Shown here piece after piece: positions 9,564 through 21,716 of a DNA stretch of 64,000 nucleotides. A program made the position numbers and the translations under genes. Every line of letters starts with the position of its first letter. Positions within the stretch are counted from its first letter, which is position 1. Source of the DNA: Paralithodes platypus (Eukaryota; Arthropoda; Malacostraca; Decapoda; Lithodidae); NCBI GenBank assembly GCA_032716605.1, contig CM064495.1:26195760-26259759 (forward strand), written 5' to 3'. The notes below the pieces were generated by a model that was not told the DNA's origin, ran no database searches, and worked only from the letters and a program-made list of their open reading frames with translations.

Positions 9564-12263
9564 CAGTGCACTCTCCGTATCCGCTCCTTACTGGTACCGA
9601 CTGCGGTCCGCGAAAACGCGGATATGTGGAGTGTATTAACATGGGTTTCAATGGAAAAAATACTTAGGTCGTTCCGAGCTCACCCAACTTGTACCCTGAA
9701 AATCAATTATTTTTAACATTAAGAGGTAGGCCTACCAAATTATTATAGGGTACTTACAGATCCACAATGACAGCTCCTTTTATCCACTCTGGTCCACGAA
9801 GCTCCAGGTAAGGCAGTATAAGGTACAGTAAGGCGACCCAGTAGAATACGACAGGTTGTAGATGTCAGAGGGATAATCCAAAGGTTAAATCCAGTTGTCT
9901 TTTTGTAACATTCCCAACCGTTCCCCTTAATTTAACTTTTTCTCATAACCCCATCATTATTATCACAGATTTTCTCTCATAAAGCCCAGCATTAAATTTA
10001 GATTTTCTATCAGAACCCCAGCAACAATTTTCATTTCCCTCCCCCCCCTCCCCCCTCCCAACACTATCACTTTTTACTCTCCGTTTTCCATGGCTTCAAG
10101 GGCTTCATGAAAACCCTCAAAGTCCCCTGGAATGTCCTCCACCGGATCATCATCCAACCCATCAATAATTTCAGCAGGGTCATCATTGTCATCGTTTGCC
10201 TCGTTTGCTGGTCCTGCACGGTTGCGGAGAAAGTCTGTGATTAATGCTTGTCTCCTGTCATTGATTCGCTTGTTGAAAGTGTCCTGATGAAACTTGAAAG
10301 CTTCATCAATGGTTTGGCTGATTTGACGAATTCTCTCTGGATCAGTTTCGTTTTCTTGGAGGGACTGTTTCAGGGCATCGACTTGAGACAGAAGGAGTGA
10401 AAGTTTCTTCTGTTGGGATAACACCTGGGGGTAATTCTTCATTCTCTTGACCTTCTGCTTCCTCCTCGTCTTCTTCCTCTTGATTCATGGCTTGCTTCAC
10501 AACATTGTCAACTGTAACCGGTGCATTATTGGTCAATTCGTCCATATCTTCCACTTGCACATCTGCAAATCCAGGGGCTGGCACACGTCTAGCAGCTTCG
10601 ACAGCCAACTGGCGAGTGGCTGCGAGGGTCTGGCGGGCTGTGTCATCCCCCTAATCATCAGTTTTTTCCAACCGTGGCGAATTGTTGCCTCATTAACTTC
10701 CTCCCATGCATCAATAAGTCTCTGTTGCTTGCCTTATGTTGAAATCCTTCCAAAACTAACGCACAGTGATTTGTGCTGGTGGTTCTGCTGGCGGGTCTGC
10801 TGGTGGTTCTGGTGAATCAGGAAAGACTTCTCTCTCAATTTGTCGCATTTCCTCGTCGGTATCAGTTGCTCTCTCAAGCATAGCAAAGGTGCGCCTGAAA
10901 TAATGCAGCTTTGTCACCTGGATGATCTCCTGATCGAGCGGCTGTAGAAGGGAAGTGGTATTTGGGGGAAGAAAAAGGACTTTGATGGCGGGGTGACGTG
11001 ATTCTAATAGGCGTGGGTGGCTGGGGGCATTGTCCATGAGCAGGATAATTTTGAAGGGCAGGTTCTTGGACCGGCAAAAATTTCTGGCATCGGGGACAAA
11101 GTTATCGTCGAACCATGCAGTGTTAACAGTGGAAGACATTCAGCCCTTCGAATTATGAGCCCAGTAGACACCTAGGCGAGTCATGTCGACGTTCTTGAAC
11201 GCCCTTGGCCTCTTATATCGGTGAATAATTAAGGGTTTCATTTTACAGGAACCATCTGCATTAGTAGTGAGTAGGACGGAGAACCTATCTTTGGCCATTT
11301 TGTACCCTTTGGCCTGTTTGTCCTCGGCAGCCAAAAAAGTTGAGGTTGGTGATTTACGCCAATACAGCGCTGTCTCGTCACAATTAAAGAACTGGGCAGG
11401 AACATACCCACCATCTTCAATAACCTTATTTATCATTGCTGGGTACTCCTTCGCTGCAATGTTGTCGGCAGATGCTATTTCACCCTGCACTTTTACATGT
11501 CTTATTTTGAACCTCTTCTTGAACCTTGTGAGCCAACCACTCGATGCTTTGAAGGGGGGTGGATTATGGATTTGTTTCCGTTCTGCCACTAATTTATACA
11601 CATCCTGAGCTTTTGCTATAATCGTTGGCCCATGAATAAATTCACTGTCCTTTCCCTTACGACGAATGTACTCATCTAAATACTTCTCAGTCAGCACAAT
11701 CAACTTACTCCTACACACTTTCATGTTTTCAGCAACTCCTCCTTGCTGAGAGACATCCTTTAGCAGAGCTTTTAGTTTCTCTTTTTGTCCTCTAATGGAT
11801 CTAACAGTAGACTCATTCACGCCAAAGTCCCTCGCAACATCACAAAGTTTATCACCTCTTGCCAACCGTTATTACCTCCCCTTTCTTGGTGAGCGGCATG
11901 ACAACCTTCTTCCTCCGACCGCCAGGCCCTAGAGGGCGTGGTGGGGCGATGCAAGGCATAATAATGGTCCGTGGCAGGGATAATAGGCAAAACAAACACA
12001 CACACAATGGGGGGTGGCCCGGAGCTATTGTTGTGGAGCGCGCTGGAAACTGGTGGGGAGGGCGGAAGGGGACTGACGTCATGCATGATGGCCGCCAACA
12101 ATAACAGCAACACGAAGCGTACCGACCAATGCGGGAGATTCAATATGTTCAGGTGCGCGAGTAATTGGATTTTTGTCGCGGATAAAGATCTTCGGATATT
12201 TGGGGGTGTCCATGGATAAGCGGCATCGCGAATGTATGGAGCGCGGATACGGGGAACTGACTG
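9564..12263 (-). mobile_element. Tigger-2, pogo/Tigger-type DNA transposon
   Basis: The left end CAGTGCACTCTCCGTATCCG pairs with the right end, whose complement begins CAGTTCCCCGTATCCGCGCTC after a short imperfect start. TA flanks both sides (9562-9563 and 12264-12265). The length is about 2.7 kb, as expected for a full element. The transposase is on the minus strand between about 12080 and 10074 and is disabled. Copy 1 of the flanking repeat supplies the unoccupied site, which confirms the TA target. Confidence 0.9.
10074..12000 (-). pseudogene. Tigger-2 transposase, decayed
   Basis: Reading down the minus strand: a CENP-B-type HTH begins around GGRRKKVVMPLTKKGEVIT and is frameshifted by one base near 11858. 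It continues GDKLCDVARDFGVNESTVR, a second HTH (SSGWLTRFKKRFKIRHVKV), and first Asp block FNCDETALYWRKSP. A TGA at about 11140 replaces an expected Trp (KG*MSSTVNTAW). The same frame then gives LLMDNAPSHP and LLQPLDQEIIQVTK, the second and third Asp blocks. Further frameshifts lie near 10745 and 10440. The C-terminus is acidic and includes RRQALITDFLRNR, a PIP-like QxxIxxFL. Confidence 0.85.
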
Positions 12264-12265
12264 TA

Positions 12266-12500
12266 GACCTAATAATTCCGGTATTATTTCCACCATGCAA
12301 CATTGACTCCTTGGTATTATTCACAGGCTCAGGCGAGCTGCTGCATTACCAGAGAAGATTCTCTTCAACAATTAGAACGATCTCTTTCGGCCAAGTGATA
12401 ACCACTGGAGGAGCTTATATTTTAAGGTGAGTTCGTTTTTACAAAACACTAAAACGTTTCCGGTTCACCGGCTAAGTGACTAATCATATTTTTGTTAAGA
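12266..12500. repeat. Dispersed repeat X, copy 2, right half
   Basis: The repeat continues after Tigger-2 with GACCTAATAATTCCGG, TTGACTCCTTGGTATTATTC, ACAGGCTCAGGCGAGCTG and GGCCAAGTGATAACCACTGG. It parallels 1545-1690 and probably 1780-1830. Confidence 0.7.
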
Positions 12501-12694
12501 ACCATGACCCAAAAACCATTTATACCCTTGGTCACATGCAAGCAAGTGTTATTATCTGTGTGGGGTTCGGTAAAGTCTTACATTTCAGGTACTTTAAACA
12601 AAATCTCCAGGTATTATGGAGGCAAAGTATGTAAGCTTTTTTAGAAATATCCTTTTCTAGAACCCCTAGCTCCTCCCCATCTCCTGACAAGAAA

Positions 12695-13680
12695 ATGTCT
12701 GGATCTAGCAGGAAAAGACATAGGTCGGCCAGCTGAAAGTCTTCCAGTAAATAAACAGAAGAAAGTGAGCAAATCTCAAACTAAAAGACGACCTGCTAAG
12801 TACCAAACTTCCCCGACTCGACTCGCAGTCATGATTTCAAAATCCTGCATTCTACACCACATACCCCCAGACTTTTGACATTGTCTAATGTGGTCAGTCA
12901 CCATGCTAACCCTATTACATCAAAAAACATAAATTACCTGTCTCATCTACTTCCTTGACGGATCCAAGTTCTGAGGGTATCAGTCCCCCTCCACTTTCCC
13001 TAGTACAGGTAGCTGATACTATTGAACAGCAATCTGAATAAACCCAGTTGCTTGCTCCACCCACATTAAGGCACCCTAAACTGATTCAGGTGAATATTGA
13101 AGCCGAAGTACATAAACCAATACACTAATCACCTGTTCAGCCTTTTACGGACTTACCTGTTCGTTTAGATCCTTCTCTGGCAGCTCGATATTTTGGTTAC
13201 AGTACAGTTGGGGCAATACGGAAAAAAGTACTTCCTAAGGATACCCCAGAACCTTTGGTCATAAGCAATGCTATGGTAGGGTGGTATGATTTGGAAACCA
13301 GTAACCATACCGAGGAGGGTTGGAGTGAGAATGAGTACCATGGTTCTCCATTAGAACAAAGTCAAGAAGAGTTTCCTGATATAGTCCCTACTCAGAGCCC
13401 GCCTGGTGGCTTGGTTGGTGAACTTCAGGTATTTTCTTAAATCTATGCATGAGTTGACAGACAAAATTGAACAGGAATTTACGTCTTTAGATAAGGCTAT
13501 CCGAGATCTACAAAGTAGGTCTCTTGCTCCACCCATGTTACAACATGCCATACCAGACACAGTTCCACTGTCTCATTTACCTGTCCAGCCTAAACAACCT
13601 GCTCATGAAATGTTCAAGAAGCCTCCCCCTCTACTAATTGGTGAATCTCGATACTGGAAACATTTACCAGGGTAGCACCT
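12695..13680 (+). pseudogene. DIRS copy A gag-like remnant
   Basis: An ATG at 12695 starts a basic, serine-rich segment (MSGSSRKRHRSAS) with early stops. Later readable pieces include SNAMVGWYDLETSN and LTDKIEQEFTSLDKAIRDLQ, a short possible coiled coil. The assignment rests on position upstream of RT, not on a recognised domain. Confidence 0.5.
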
Positions 13681-14399
13681 ACTAATGCTGACACAGGCCA
13701 TTCAGACTCGGTGCCAATACCAAATGAGTGGATTATTAAAACGGAAGAGCTTAGGCATCTACATACAAAGTTGCACAAGACCGATTGCTGGACGTAATCA
13801 TAAATTTACCACTATGCATATATACAACTCCGACTCTATTCCCCAGGAGTTCTGGAAATATCTCAGATCTCCAACAATAGTTTGTAAACCAACTAGTTGA
13901 CCCCATGATTAATACACCTACCCTGCACGGACTGACAATGACTTTAAACTACGTCAAAAAACCCATAAGTTACTGTCAAATTTTATCGCACAAGCCATGA
14001 GGCAAGTAGCAGATTCTATCCCTGAACAAAACTCCAGGTCTGCACTTCATTTTATCAGAAGAGCTTCACGTGGTAATTCTCGGATGACCACTGGGAATGT
14101 CAAGATTGCAATTTTTGAGGCAACTAGAGCTAGGACAGTATCCACTCACCCAATTGTCCAAGAATATGCCCAAAGTTATTGCTACTCCGGCTCTCTTTTC
14201 ACCTCGATTCACATGCAGATTGATTCCCCAAACGACCTGGAATGAGGTTCATGCTCTGTTGCTAAGCCCTCAGAGGGATATGTTTGGGCAGTTTCTGGCA
14301 AACAAGCTAACCCCTCCTCAGAGCTCAGTCCAACAATGGACAACTATCTCTAGAGTTAAAAAACATTAATGAACCAAATGTTGACAGACAATGTTGTGA

Positions 14400-15080
14400 C
14401 TTAGGTGCCAGAAGGCAATGTCAGCTTTTCTATCACACATGTTCCTCTCCCCAAAAAGGGACAGTCTACAACTAAAGCCAACGATAGACAGGTTCCTCCT
14501 CAACAAATCAATTCACAATATTAAGTTCAGGATGTTAACTATTTCCCAAGTAAAGCTAATTCTACAACCAAAGGTCTGGATAATTACTCTAGCTATAGAA
14601 GACTCCTACTGGCACATCCCAATAGCAAGAGGTACCAAAAGTTCCTAGCTATCCCATTCAGAATCAAAGCGGCGATGTTCACCAGAATTCCTTTCAGCTT
14701 GAACATAGCTCCCAGAATTTCTCACCAAGATAGTGAAACAATCTCTCCTCCCTCTACTCAAAGACGGTGTAAAAATACTGTTTTACCTTCAAGATTGGAT
14801 GATTCTGTGATCTTCCCCACGCCATTACCAAGAACAAACCTTGATAGTCATGCAACATGTGACAAAGTTGGTTTTCAGAGTAAATTTAGAGAAATCAAAA
14901 TCTCACTCCTACACAATCAGCAGAATGAGTAGCATTTATCTGGGATACACAACTTCAGACTATAAAACAAAGTCCAACCAATGCCAAACGTCTTCAAATA
15001 AAACTGTCCAGAGTATTGCATACCAAGACTATAACCAGGACACTTTGGGAATCTCCGATAGGCCCTTTAAATTGGGTTCA
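14400..15080 (+). pseudogene. DIRS copy A reverse transcriptase remnant
   Basis: Readable blocks in shifting frames include MFTRIPFSLNIAPRI and, in another frame, ILFYLQDWMI, where DIRS RTs normally have YLDDW, so the first catalytic Asp is lost. VFRVNLEKSKSH corresponds to the FKVNVPKS block of copy B. Stops and frameshifts are frequent. Confidence 0.65.
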
Positions 15081-15189
15081 AAATTACAAGGCCCCTAGGC
15101 TCCCTCAGGTTGAAGGAACTAATCTGGCCAGGCAACTAAGCCTTCCCTCTAACACCTCATAATTCCCCTCTCTTCATCCCAAAGAGAAT

Positions 15190-16080
15190 TCTACACCCCC
15201 TGTCGTTGTGGTAAAACCTCAGGTAAAGGGATCAGTGACACATTGGTTAGATCCACCTCCCACACTATGGGTGGACACAGACACCTCGAGTCCGATAGGA
15301 TGGGACTATCAGTCAACGGAAGGTCATCAGAATCACGGGAAAGGGACAACATTAAGTCAGTGTCACATCAATACCCAAGAACTAACAGTCCCTCTAATTT
15401 TCCCAGAGTTCATGCAATGTCATTGACCTCCAGGTCAATGGCATGCCGGATGGACAACATGACCACTGTAATTTGCTTGAGGAAACAGGTCCCCACCCGG
15501 GCCAGGTTTCCCCAGGATCTCTCGGGAAAAGATATGCTTTCTAGCCCAAAAAAAAATCCATATTAATCCATGCAACATATCTACCAGGGGTCTCCAACCT
15601 GTGGGCGGATGCTCGGTCCAAGGGAAAGATTACCTCAGCGGAATGGGCTTTCAAACAAAAAGCAGCCAACCACTTAATTCTCCCATTTTTTATACCAAAC
15701 CGATCTGTTTACATCTCGTAAAATCAACGAAGCTCCAGTCGTACATATCTCAGAATGACATAACACGAGAAAGGGGCCCAGATGCCCTCACAGTGAATTG
15801 GAACAGGTGGACATAGATTTATGATGTGAGAATCATTCATCACCTCAGGTTTTTCCAGGGTCAAATGGGCCGGGTTACCCCTATGTGGCCTACTCAGGTG
15901 TGGCACACTCAACTTACTCAGTGGTACAAAAAACCTCTTGTCCTATTTCCACTTGAAAGAAATTGGAAACCTGCAGACCTCGCTCAATTTTACTATGTGG
16001 ACATTCTCAAATCCAAGTGGCTACCGTCCTACGACAAAGAAATCACGGATACGCTCACTAGTCAATACACAGCATCAACT
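15190..16080 (+). pseudogene. DIRS copy A RNase H and connector remnant
   Basis: PPPTLWVDTDTSSPIGWDYQ and HINTQELTVPLIF match the RNase H of copy B (IRVDTDALSAVGWSYQ, HINALELLVPLFF). The following WPTQVWHTQLTQWYKK matches the LRPAQAWYAQLKQW connector of copy B. Several in-frame stops occur after the second block. Confidence 0.7.
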
Positions 16081-16129
16081 TAAGACAGTATAGTTCACAC
16101 TGTAAACAATTTACAACTTGGAGTGTAGA

Positions 16130-16985
16130 GTCAATCCAGCAGTCTCCATCGGTTGCTTTGTTGCTGAAGCACCTAATTTTCTTAATTGGTTTTAAAAAAC
16201 TAACAGTTAACACACTTATAAACCACGTATCGGCAGAAAGCAACCCTTCTTGTCGCTTACTGGTTTATCTTTGCCCCAGAAAGACGAACAGGGTTTTATG
16301 TAGGCTTGCTTTAAGCTCAGAGCCCCAAATCGTCATTTGCTTCCTCAATGGTCAATCGCGAGGGTCCTAACTTTGTCACAGTCTAGGTCTTATCCTGTGA
16401 GACCAAATATAGACAAGAAACTTAAAAAGTGTGTGTCTCTGATGACCCTGGCTTCTGGCCATAAGGTCTCAGAATTGACAGCCATGGCAATGTCTACTAA
16501 CTGTCTATGTTTTTGCCCCTAATAATGATTCTGTACATATGGTTACTGCACCAGATTCATCGCAAAAAATGACCACCAGGAACATATCCTTACACCTTTC
16601 TTTATTCCTGCCTTGAAAAGAGCAAAGATACTCTATGCTCTATGCCCCGTTTAAGGCACTATAAACCTACTCTAAGTCTGTTATTCCTAGGAATATGGCA
16701 CAATTGTGGTTTCCTCCAGAAGGTTCAATAAGGTCAGGAAAGAAAGTGTTAGCATCCTTTATTGCAGATATAATTAAGGAAGCTGAGCCTCAGTTGAGTG
16801 CATAAACCCATGATATGCACATATGGGCCACTACCATGAGTTTTCCCCATTGGTTTTTCAGTGGAGGATATAACTCAGACGGGTCTTTGGTCCTCTAACA
16901 AGGCGTTCCTAGCCATATGCTTGTCGGTACATCTGGAGAAGACCCAAATTACAAGCATAGCATTGGGGCTGGAACATGCCCACTG
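16130..16985 (+). pseudogene. DIRS copy A tyrosine recombinase remnant
   Basis: LMTLASGHKVSELTAMA aligns with the first-Arg block of DIRS recombinases (usual ALATGxRVSEL), with Lys replacing Arg. Further on, a HDMH...VEDITQTGLWSSNKAFLAICL block matches the HDIR...LADIATAGLWSSIYTFVSSYL region of copy B. The HxxR Arg has become His and the Tyr nucleophile position is Cys. All three catalytic positions checked are therefore altered. Confidence 0.7.
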
Positions 16986-17074
16986 AGGCCAATAAGTAGA
17001 TGGATATATTTGTTCAATGCTTTTATTACCAGTGTTGTAAGGAAATAGAAGGTGTGTCCTACCATCCACCTTAA

Positions 17075-17554
17075 CCCTCTCACCACGGAAGGGCTCTTGA
17101 ACGCCCATAAAAAAGCATATAACAGGTACCCGGAAGGGCTCTTGAACGCCCAGTGGTTGAAAGCCTGTGAGCTTCGTGTGCGAGGCGTCGGTCCGACGCA
17201 TGTAAACAACAGCCGGCTGGACCGACGCCCCGCATCTCCGGCCACAAGAAGGAGAGTGTCGCTTGTTCGTGTGTGCCTGTATGTTGTTGTTAAGTATCGA
17301 AAAGTGGTGTAAAGTGGCTGTTTTGGCCATAAAGTTATCTCCAATGAAATCATCATCACAGCTCAACCAGTTGACTTAGAGAGCTCTACTTAATGCCATT
17401 CTACAGGTAAATAACACAGCTACACTTGGGGATGCGCGGGAATGCGGGAAGCAGTCTGATTAACGAATATACGGTAGCCTAGCCTAGACGTTTTTCGGCC
17501 AAAACACCCGGGTTTCGAGGAATATATATATAATACATAGCCGGGGCTGGAGGG
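17075..17554. mobile_element. TTAA-flanked non-autonomous element, family P, copy 1
   Basis: This 480-bp element lies between TTAA 17071-17074 and TTAA 17555-17558. The ends are CCCTC... and ...GCCGGGGCTGGAGGG. Copies occur at 20752-21231 and 33324-33801. The left end carries an 18-bp module AGGGCTCTTGAACGCCCA twice (17090-17107, 17135-17152). The middle holds an 11-bp inverted repeat, GGCGTCGGTCC (17184-17194) and GGACCGACGCC (17219-17229). The right terminus matches the piggyBac end at 45645-45662. A long minus-strand open frame is present but is not conserved as a protein. Confidence 0.85.
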
Positions 17555-17558
17555 TTAA

Positions 17559-19674
17559 ATGAAAAAATATAAGGATAAAACAAAATTGAGGAAAAGAACG
17601 AACCCAGAATTACCAATGAAAAGAAAGCTTTGGACATTATTAAGAAGAAAGAAACGATTGTGGGAAAGACAACAAATTTAAAAAAAGAACAGGGGGTCTA
17701 GTATAGAAGCTAAAGAAGTGGATTTGGAACACAGACAGATAAACAATAAAATAAGGTGGGAGACAAGGAGGGGGGTGAAGGAGAGGGAAAGAGAGATTGC
17801 AAGAAATGTGAAGGATAATCCAAAAATATTCTGAAAGTATATTCAAGAAAAGTTAACAAGAAGAGTAGGTATCCCAGAACTGATAGGAGACTTGGATGAT
17901 AGGAATAGAGCAGAAACTGATAAGGAGAAAGCAGAGGTGCTGGGGAAATACTTTGGGGAGGTACTAACAGTGGAGTCGGGTGATGCAGTGCCTACTATTC
18001 CCATCAAACAGGCACCAGCACTAGAACTAATAGAGTTTTCCCATGCTAGAATAAGGAGGGCTATAGAAAAAATGAACAGAAGTAAGTCCCCGGGACCGGA
18101 TGGGATACATCCAAGAACCATAAAGGAAGGAGGTGAGATGTTAGTAGAGCCATTACATTTTTTATTTGAGGTATCTTTTAATACAGGACAAATCCCGACG
18201 AACTGGAGAGAGGCGAACATAACAGCTATATTTAAGAAGGGAAAGAAAAATGACCCAGGTAATTATAGACCAGTCAGTTTGACAAGTGTTGTGTGTAAAC
18301 TAATGGAAATGGTAATTATAGAAGGAATAATGGAGCATATGAAATCAAACCAACTTTTCAGTGGGAGACAGTTCGGATTCTTGGCAGGGAGGTCGACGGT
18401 ACTACAGCTAATTAAGGTGAAAAGGTGGTAGATGATTGGATGCAAATTCTGGAGGATGGTGATGTTATAGATGTGGTATATTGCGATTTTATGAAGGCCT
18501 TTGATAAGGTCCCACATAAAAGGTTAATAGAGAAAGTTAGAAGCTATAGTATAGGAGAGAAATGTGTGAAATGGATAGAAGCCTTCCTCAAAGATCGGAG
18601 ACAGAGGGTACTGGTGAATGGAATAGGCTCGGGGTGGAGGGAAATTACAAGTGGGGTACTCAGGGATCTGTGTTGGGACCACTACTGTTCGTTATATTTA
18701 TCAACGACTTACCTGAAGTTATAACTAATGGAAGTGAGATATACCTGTATGCGGATGACACTAAGCTGTATAGAAGAGTGAGGAGTAAGGAAGATGTGGG
18801 TTTGCTTCAAGGAGATGTGGAGGGCATGAAGGGATGGTCTGAACATTGGTTAATGCCTTTTCATCCAAAAAAATGCAAGTACATGCGGATTGGGAAAAGC
18901 AAGATAGACAAGGTAGGATACAGTATGTATGAAGCGATGGAGGAAGTGAATGCAGAAAAGGATATAGGAGTAGTGATAGACAATAAGTTAAATTTCTCAG
19001 AACATTTAGCGGAAAAGATAAACAAAGCCAATAGAATTATAGGGCTGATAAGGAGGACATTTGTGTCACTTGACGAAGAAATCTTCAGGAATCTCTATAC
19101 AGCGCTGGTTAGGCCGCACCTGGAATATGCGAACCAGGTGTAGGCTCCATATATGGTAAAGGATATAGATGCAGTGGAGAAAGTGCATAGGAGAGCTAGC
19201 AAGCTAGTACCAACGTTGAAGAATGCGGGCTATGAGCAGAAGTTGAGGACACTGGGACTTCTGACACTGGCATATAGGAGAAAGAGAGGGGATATGATAG
19301 AGACTTTTAAGATAGTGTCAGGAAAGTATGATGAGGATGTGTGTGAAGGTATCTTCTTGATGCGGGAGGGAACAAGAACGAGGGGACACTCTAAGAAAAT
19401 TTACAAAGAAAGAAATAGGCTTGAAAAGGCAAAGAACTCATTTTGTAATAGAGTGGTAAATGAGTGGAACGCACTGCCCCAGTATGTAGTCGATTCCGAA
19501 TCAATAAGGAAGTTTGAAAGTAATCTTGATAAAGCATGGGGAAGACAAGATTTGAAGTTTGATTATAAAGCAAAAATACAGAATAGTAAAAATGTTGCAT
19601 CTGCTGCCGCCGCCGCCAACACCGTGAACGACCGCAGTAGTGCAAGTACTGGCAATGAGCTGGATACAAAGGCC
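17559..19674 (+). pseudogene. CR1-like reverse transcriptase (L2), disabled
   Basis: Before 17892 the frame carries stops. From 17892: RSKSPGPDGIHPRTIKEGG, NYRPVSLTSVVCKLMEM, QFGFLAGRSTVLQLIKV. A frameshift near 18420 leads to VDDWMQILEDGDVIDVVY and DFMKAFDKVPHKRLIEK. A second frameshift near 18660 leads to QGSVLGPLLFVIFINDL and the catalytic LYADDTKLYRR. TAG at 19141-19143 replaces an expected Trp (ANQV*APYM). The same frame then runs to 19677 with YRRKRGDMIETFKIV, TRGHSKKIYK and NRVVNEWNALPQYVV, which is CR1-type C-terminal order. An alanine/asparagine-rich tail follows. Confidence 0.8.
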
Positions 19675-19975
19675 TAGTTTGCCTTTTTCCAGAGGATCTA
19701 CTGTAAGAAGAAGCCGTTCTCGGAGCCCACTGGAGAGGGCCACACACCCGGACGGTGATCCAGAACGCGGGTGACGCCCGGAGCTGATCACAGTTGTGGC
19801 TCAGGTGAGGGGACGGAGATTACTGTGGAGAGCTGTAGCCCACCTATAAGAAAAGGCCAAGAATCAATGTTACATAATATAAGAGCAAAGAACAAAATCA
19901 TGTACCCGCTCACTATGTATAAGGCCCATGTAATGTTGAATAGCCTGTTGGCCGTATGAATGTAGTAAAAGAATT
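17559..19975 (+). mobile_element. CR1-like LINE (L2), 5' truncated
   Basis: The pre-RT region, RT and C-terminus of a CR1-clade element lie on the + strand, followed by about 300 bp of 3' sequence. No endonuclease is seen; the left part abuts the TTAA element at 17558. The 3' end is not resolved. L2 differs from L1 in sequence but shares the block order. Confidence 0.75.
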
Positions 19976-20099
19976 TAAAGTGGGGTAGCGTATCTGCTAC
20001 ATCTTATATAAGAATAGATTCAAGTGGGATAGTCTATCTGCTATCATAAATATGATTAGAGTACTCCCTCCCCTTCTTTTCCCATTCATTGTTCTACAT

Positions 20100-20712
20100 T
20101 GAGAACCCGGAGGAAAATGTTGTTCTCAATTTCACCGGAAACCTGTTTGTTACTCGGTTTTAGTACCCGGAGGAAAACACATATATATATATATACCTAT
20201 ATATATATGCATATACATACACATACTGTATATAACCCGGAGTACCCTGAGTACCCGGAGGAAAACATTGTTCCTCGATTTAACCGGAACCAGTTGTTGC
20301 ATCGGTTTTTAGTGCCCGGAGTACCCGGAGGAAAACATTGTTCCTCAATTCAGTACAGAGTACCCGGAGGAAAACATTGTTCCTCGATCTAACCGGAACC
20401 AGTTGGTGCATCGGTTTTTAGTGCCCGGAGTACCCGGAGGAAAACATTGCTCCTCAATTCAGTACCCTGAGGAAAACATTGTTCTTTGATCTAACCGGAA
20501 CCAGTTGGTGCATCGGTTTTTAGTGCCCGGAGGAAAACATTGTTCATCAATTCCACCGGAACCTGTTGGTGCATCGTTATTTTAAACCTGGCGGAAAACA
20601 TTGTTCCTTAATTTAACCGGAAACCTGTTGGTGACTCGGTTTATGTACCAGGAGCACACGGAGGAAAACATGTTGTTCCTCAGTTTAACCGGAACCATTT
20701 GGTGCATCGTTC

Positions 20713-20720
<8 letters not shown>
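20100..20720. repeat. Minisatellite with CCCGGAGGAAAACATTGTTCCTC units
   Basis: About eight to ten diverged units contain ACCCGGAGGAAAACATTGTT, then CTC(A/G)ATTxAACCGGAACC and AGTTGGTGCATCGGTTTTTA. Unit length varies (roughly 45-90 bp) through internal deletions. A (TA)n and CATACA stretch lies at 20180-20232. A T-run (20713-20749) separates it from the next TTAA element. No coding function is evident. Confidence 0.85.
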
Positions 20721-20751
<31 letters not shown>

Positions 20752-20753
<2 letters not shown>

Positions 20754-21231
20754 CCTACAACACGGAAGGGCTCTTGAACGCCCATAAAAAAGCATAAAAC
20801 AGGTACCCGGAAGGGCTCTTGAACACCCAGTGGTTGAAAGCCTGTGAGCTTCGTGTGTGAGGCGTCGGTCCGACGCATGTAAACAACAGCCGGCTGGACC
20901 GACGCCCCGCATCTCCGGCCACAAGAAGGAGAGCATCGCTTGTTCGTGTGTGCCTGTATGTTGTTGTTAAGTATCGAAAAGTAGTGTAAAGTGGCTGTTT
21001 TTGCCATAAAGTTATCTCCAATGAAATCATCATCACAACTCAACCAGTTGACTTAGAGAGCTCTACTTAACGCCATTCTACAGGTAAATAACACAGCTAC
21101 GCTTGGGGATGCGCGGGAATGCGGGAAGCAGTCAGATTAACAAATATACGGTAGCCTAGCCTAGACGTTTTTCGGCCAAAACACCCGGGTTTCGGGGAAT
21201 ATATATATAATACATAGCCGGGGCTGGAGGG
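20752..21231. mobile_element. TTAA-flanked non-autonomous element, family P, copy 2
   Basis: TTAA lies at 20748-20751 and 21232-21235. It is nearly identical to 17075-17554 over its whole length, including both 18-bp modules (the second reads GGGCTCTTGAACACCCA) and the 11-bp inverted repeat. The close similarity implies recent amplification. Confidence 0.9.
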
Positions 21232-21235
21232 TTAA

Positions 21236-21716
21236 ACCCGGAGACCCGGAGGGAACGGAAGGGCACAGGAGCCCCACCGACTCCGTGACTCTAAGCTTGC
21301 GAACTATTTCTATTTTAAGAAATGACCTCATAATTGTGTAGAAATAAACGGTATTCAGCTTATATATTGAAAATTGAAGTAAATCCATCGAAGAACTTCA
21401 TAATATATTACTCATATAGGAAGAGACCAATTGGTCCCTCATGTTGTAAAATACAGTAGAGTAAGGCTCTGAGCTGGGACTCGAAACCCGGAGACCCGGA
21501 GGGACACAGGAGTCCCGCCGACTCCGTGACTCTAGCTTTCGAATTATTTTTATTTTAAGAAATTACCTCATAATTGTGTAGGAATCATTGGTATTCAGCT
21601 TATATATTGAAAATTGAAGTAAATCCATTGAAGAACTTCATTATATATTACTCATATAGGAAGAGAACAATTGGTCCCTCATGTTGTAAAATTCAGTAGA
21701 GGGAGACTCTGAGCTA
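21236..21716. repeat. Two tandem copies of a ~245-bp unit
   Basis: The unit begins AACCCGGAGACCCGGAGGGA and contains CCGACTCCGTGACTCTA, TTATATATTGAAAATTGAAG and TTGGTCCCTCATGTTGTAAA. The second copy starts near 21485 and is highly similar. No coding content is seen. Confidence 0.85.

Larger units (their letters stand above)
12540..17040 (+). mobile_element. DIRS-like retrotransposon, copy A, heavily decayed
   Basis: Remnants appear in the standard DIRS order: gag-like, reverse transcriptase, RNase H, connector region, tyrosine recombinase. All carry many stops and frameshifts. DIRS elements integrate with a tyrosine recombinase rather than an integrase. Terminal repeats could not be recognised, so the ends are approximate. 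The right end abuts the TTAA element at 17071. Internal homology with copy B (23211-25284) supports every domain call. Confidence 0.75.

Noticed and set aside
11817..12324. ORFs on both strands around 12 kb
   Set aside because: They lie in the GC-rich 5' part and terminal repeat of Tigger-2. Only the frame joining the HTH has protein homology.
16875..17366. 163-codon minus-strand ORF, also at 20582-21043 and 33320-33613
   Set aside because: It recurs only because it lies in copies of a noncoding TTAA element. The frames run into unrelated flanks and carry no domain.
20100..20720. CRISPR-like array
   Set aside because: Units vary in length and have no unique spacers of constant size. It is a minisatellite in a eukaryotic genome.
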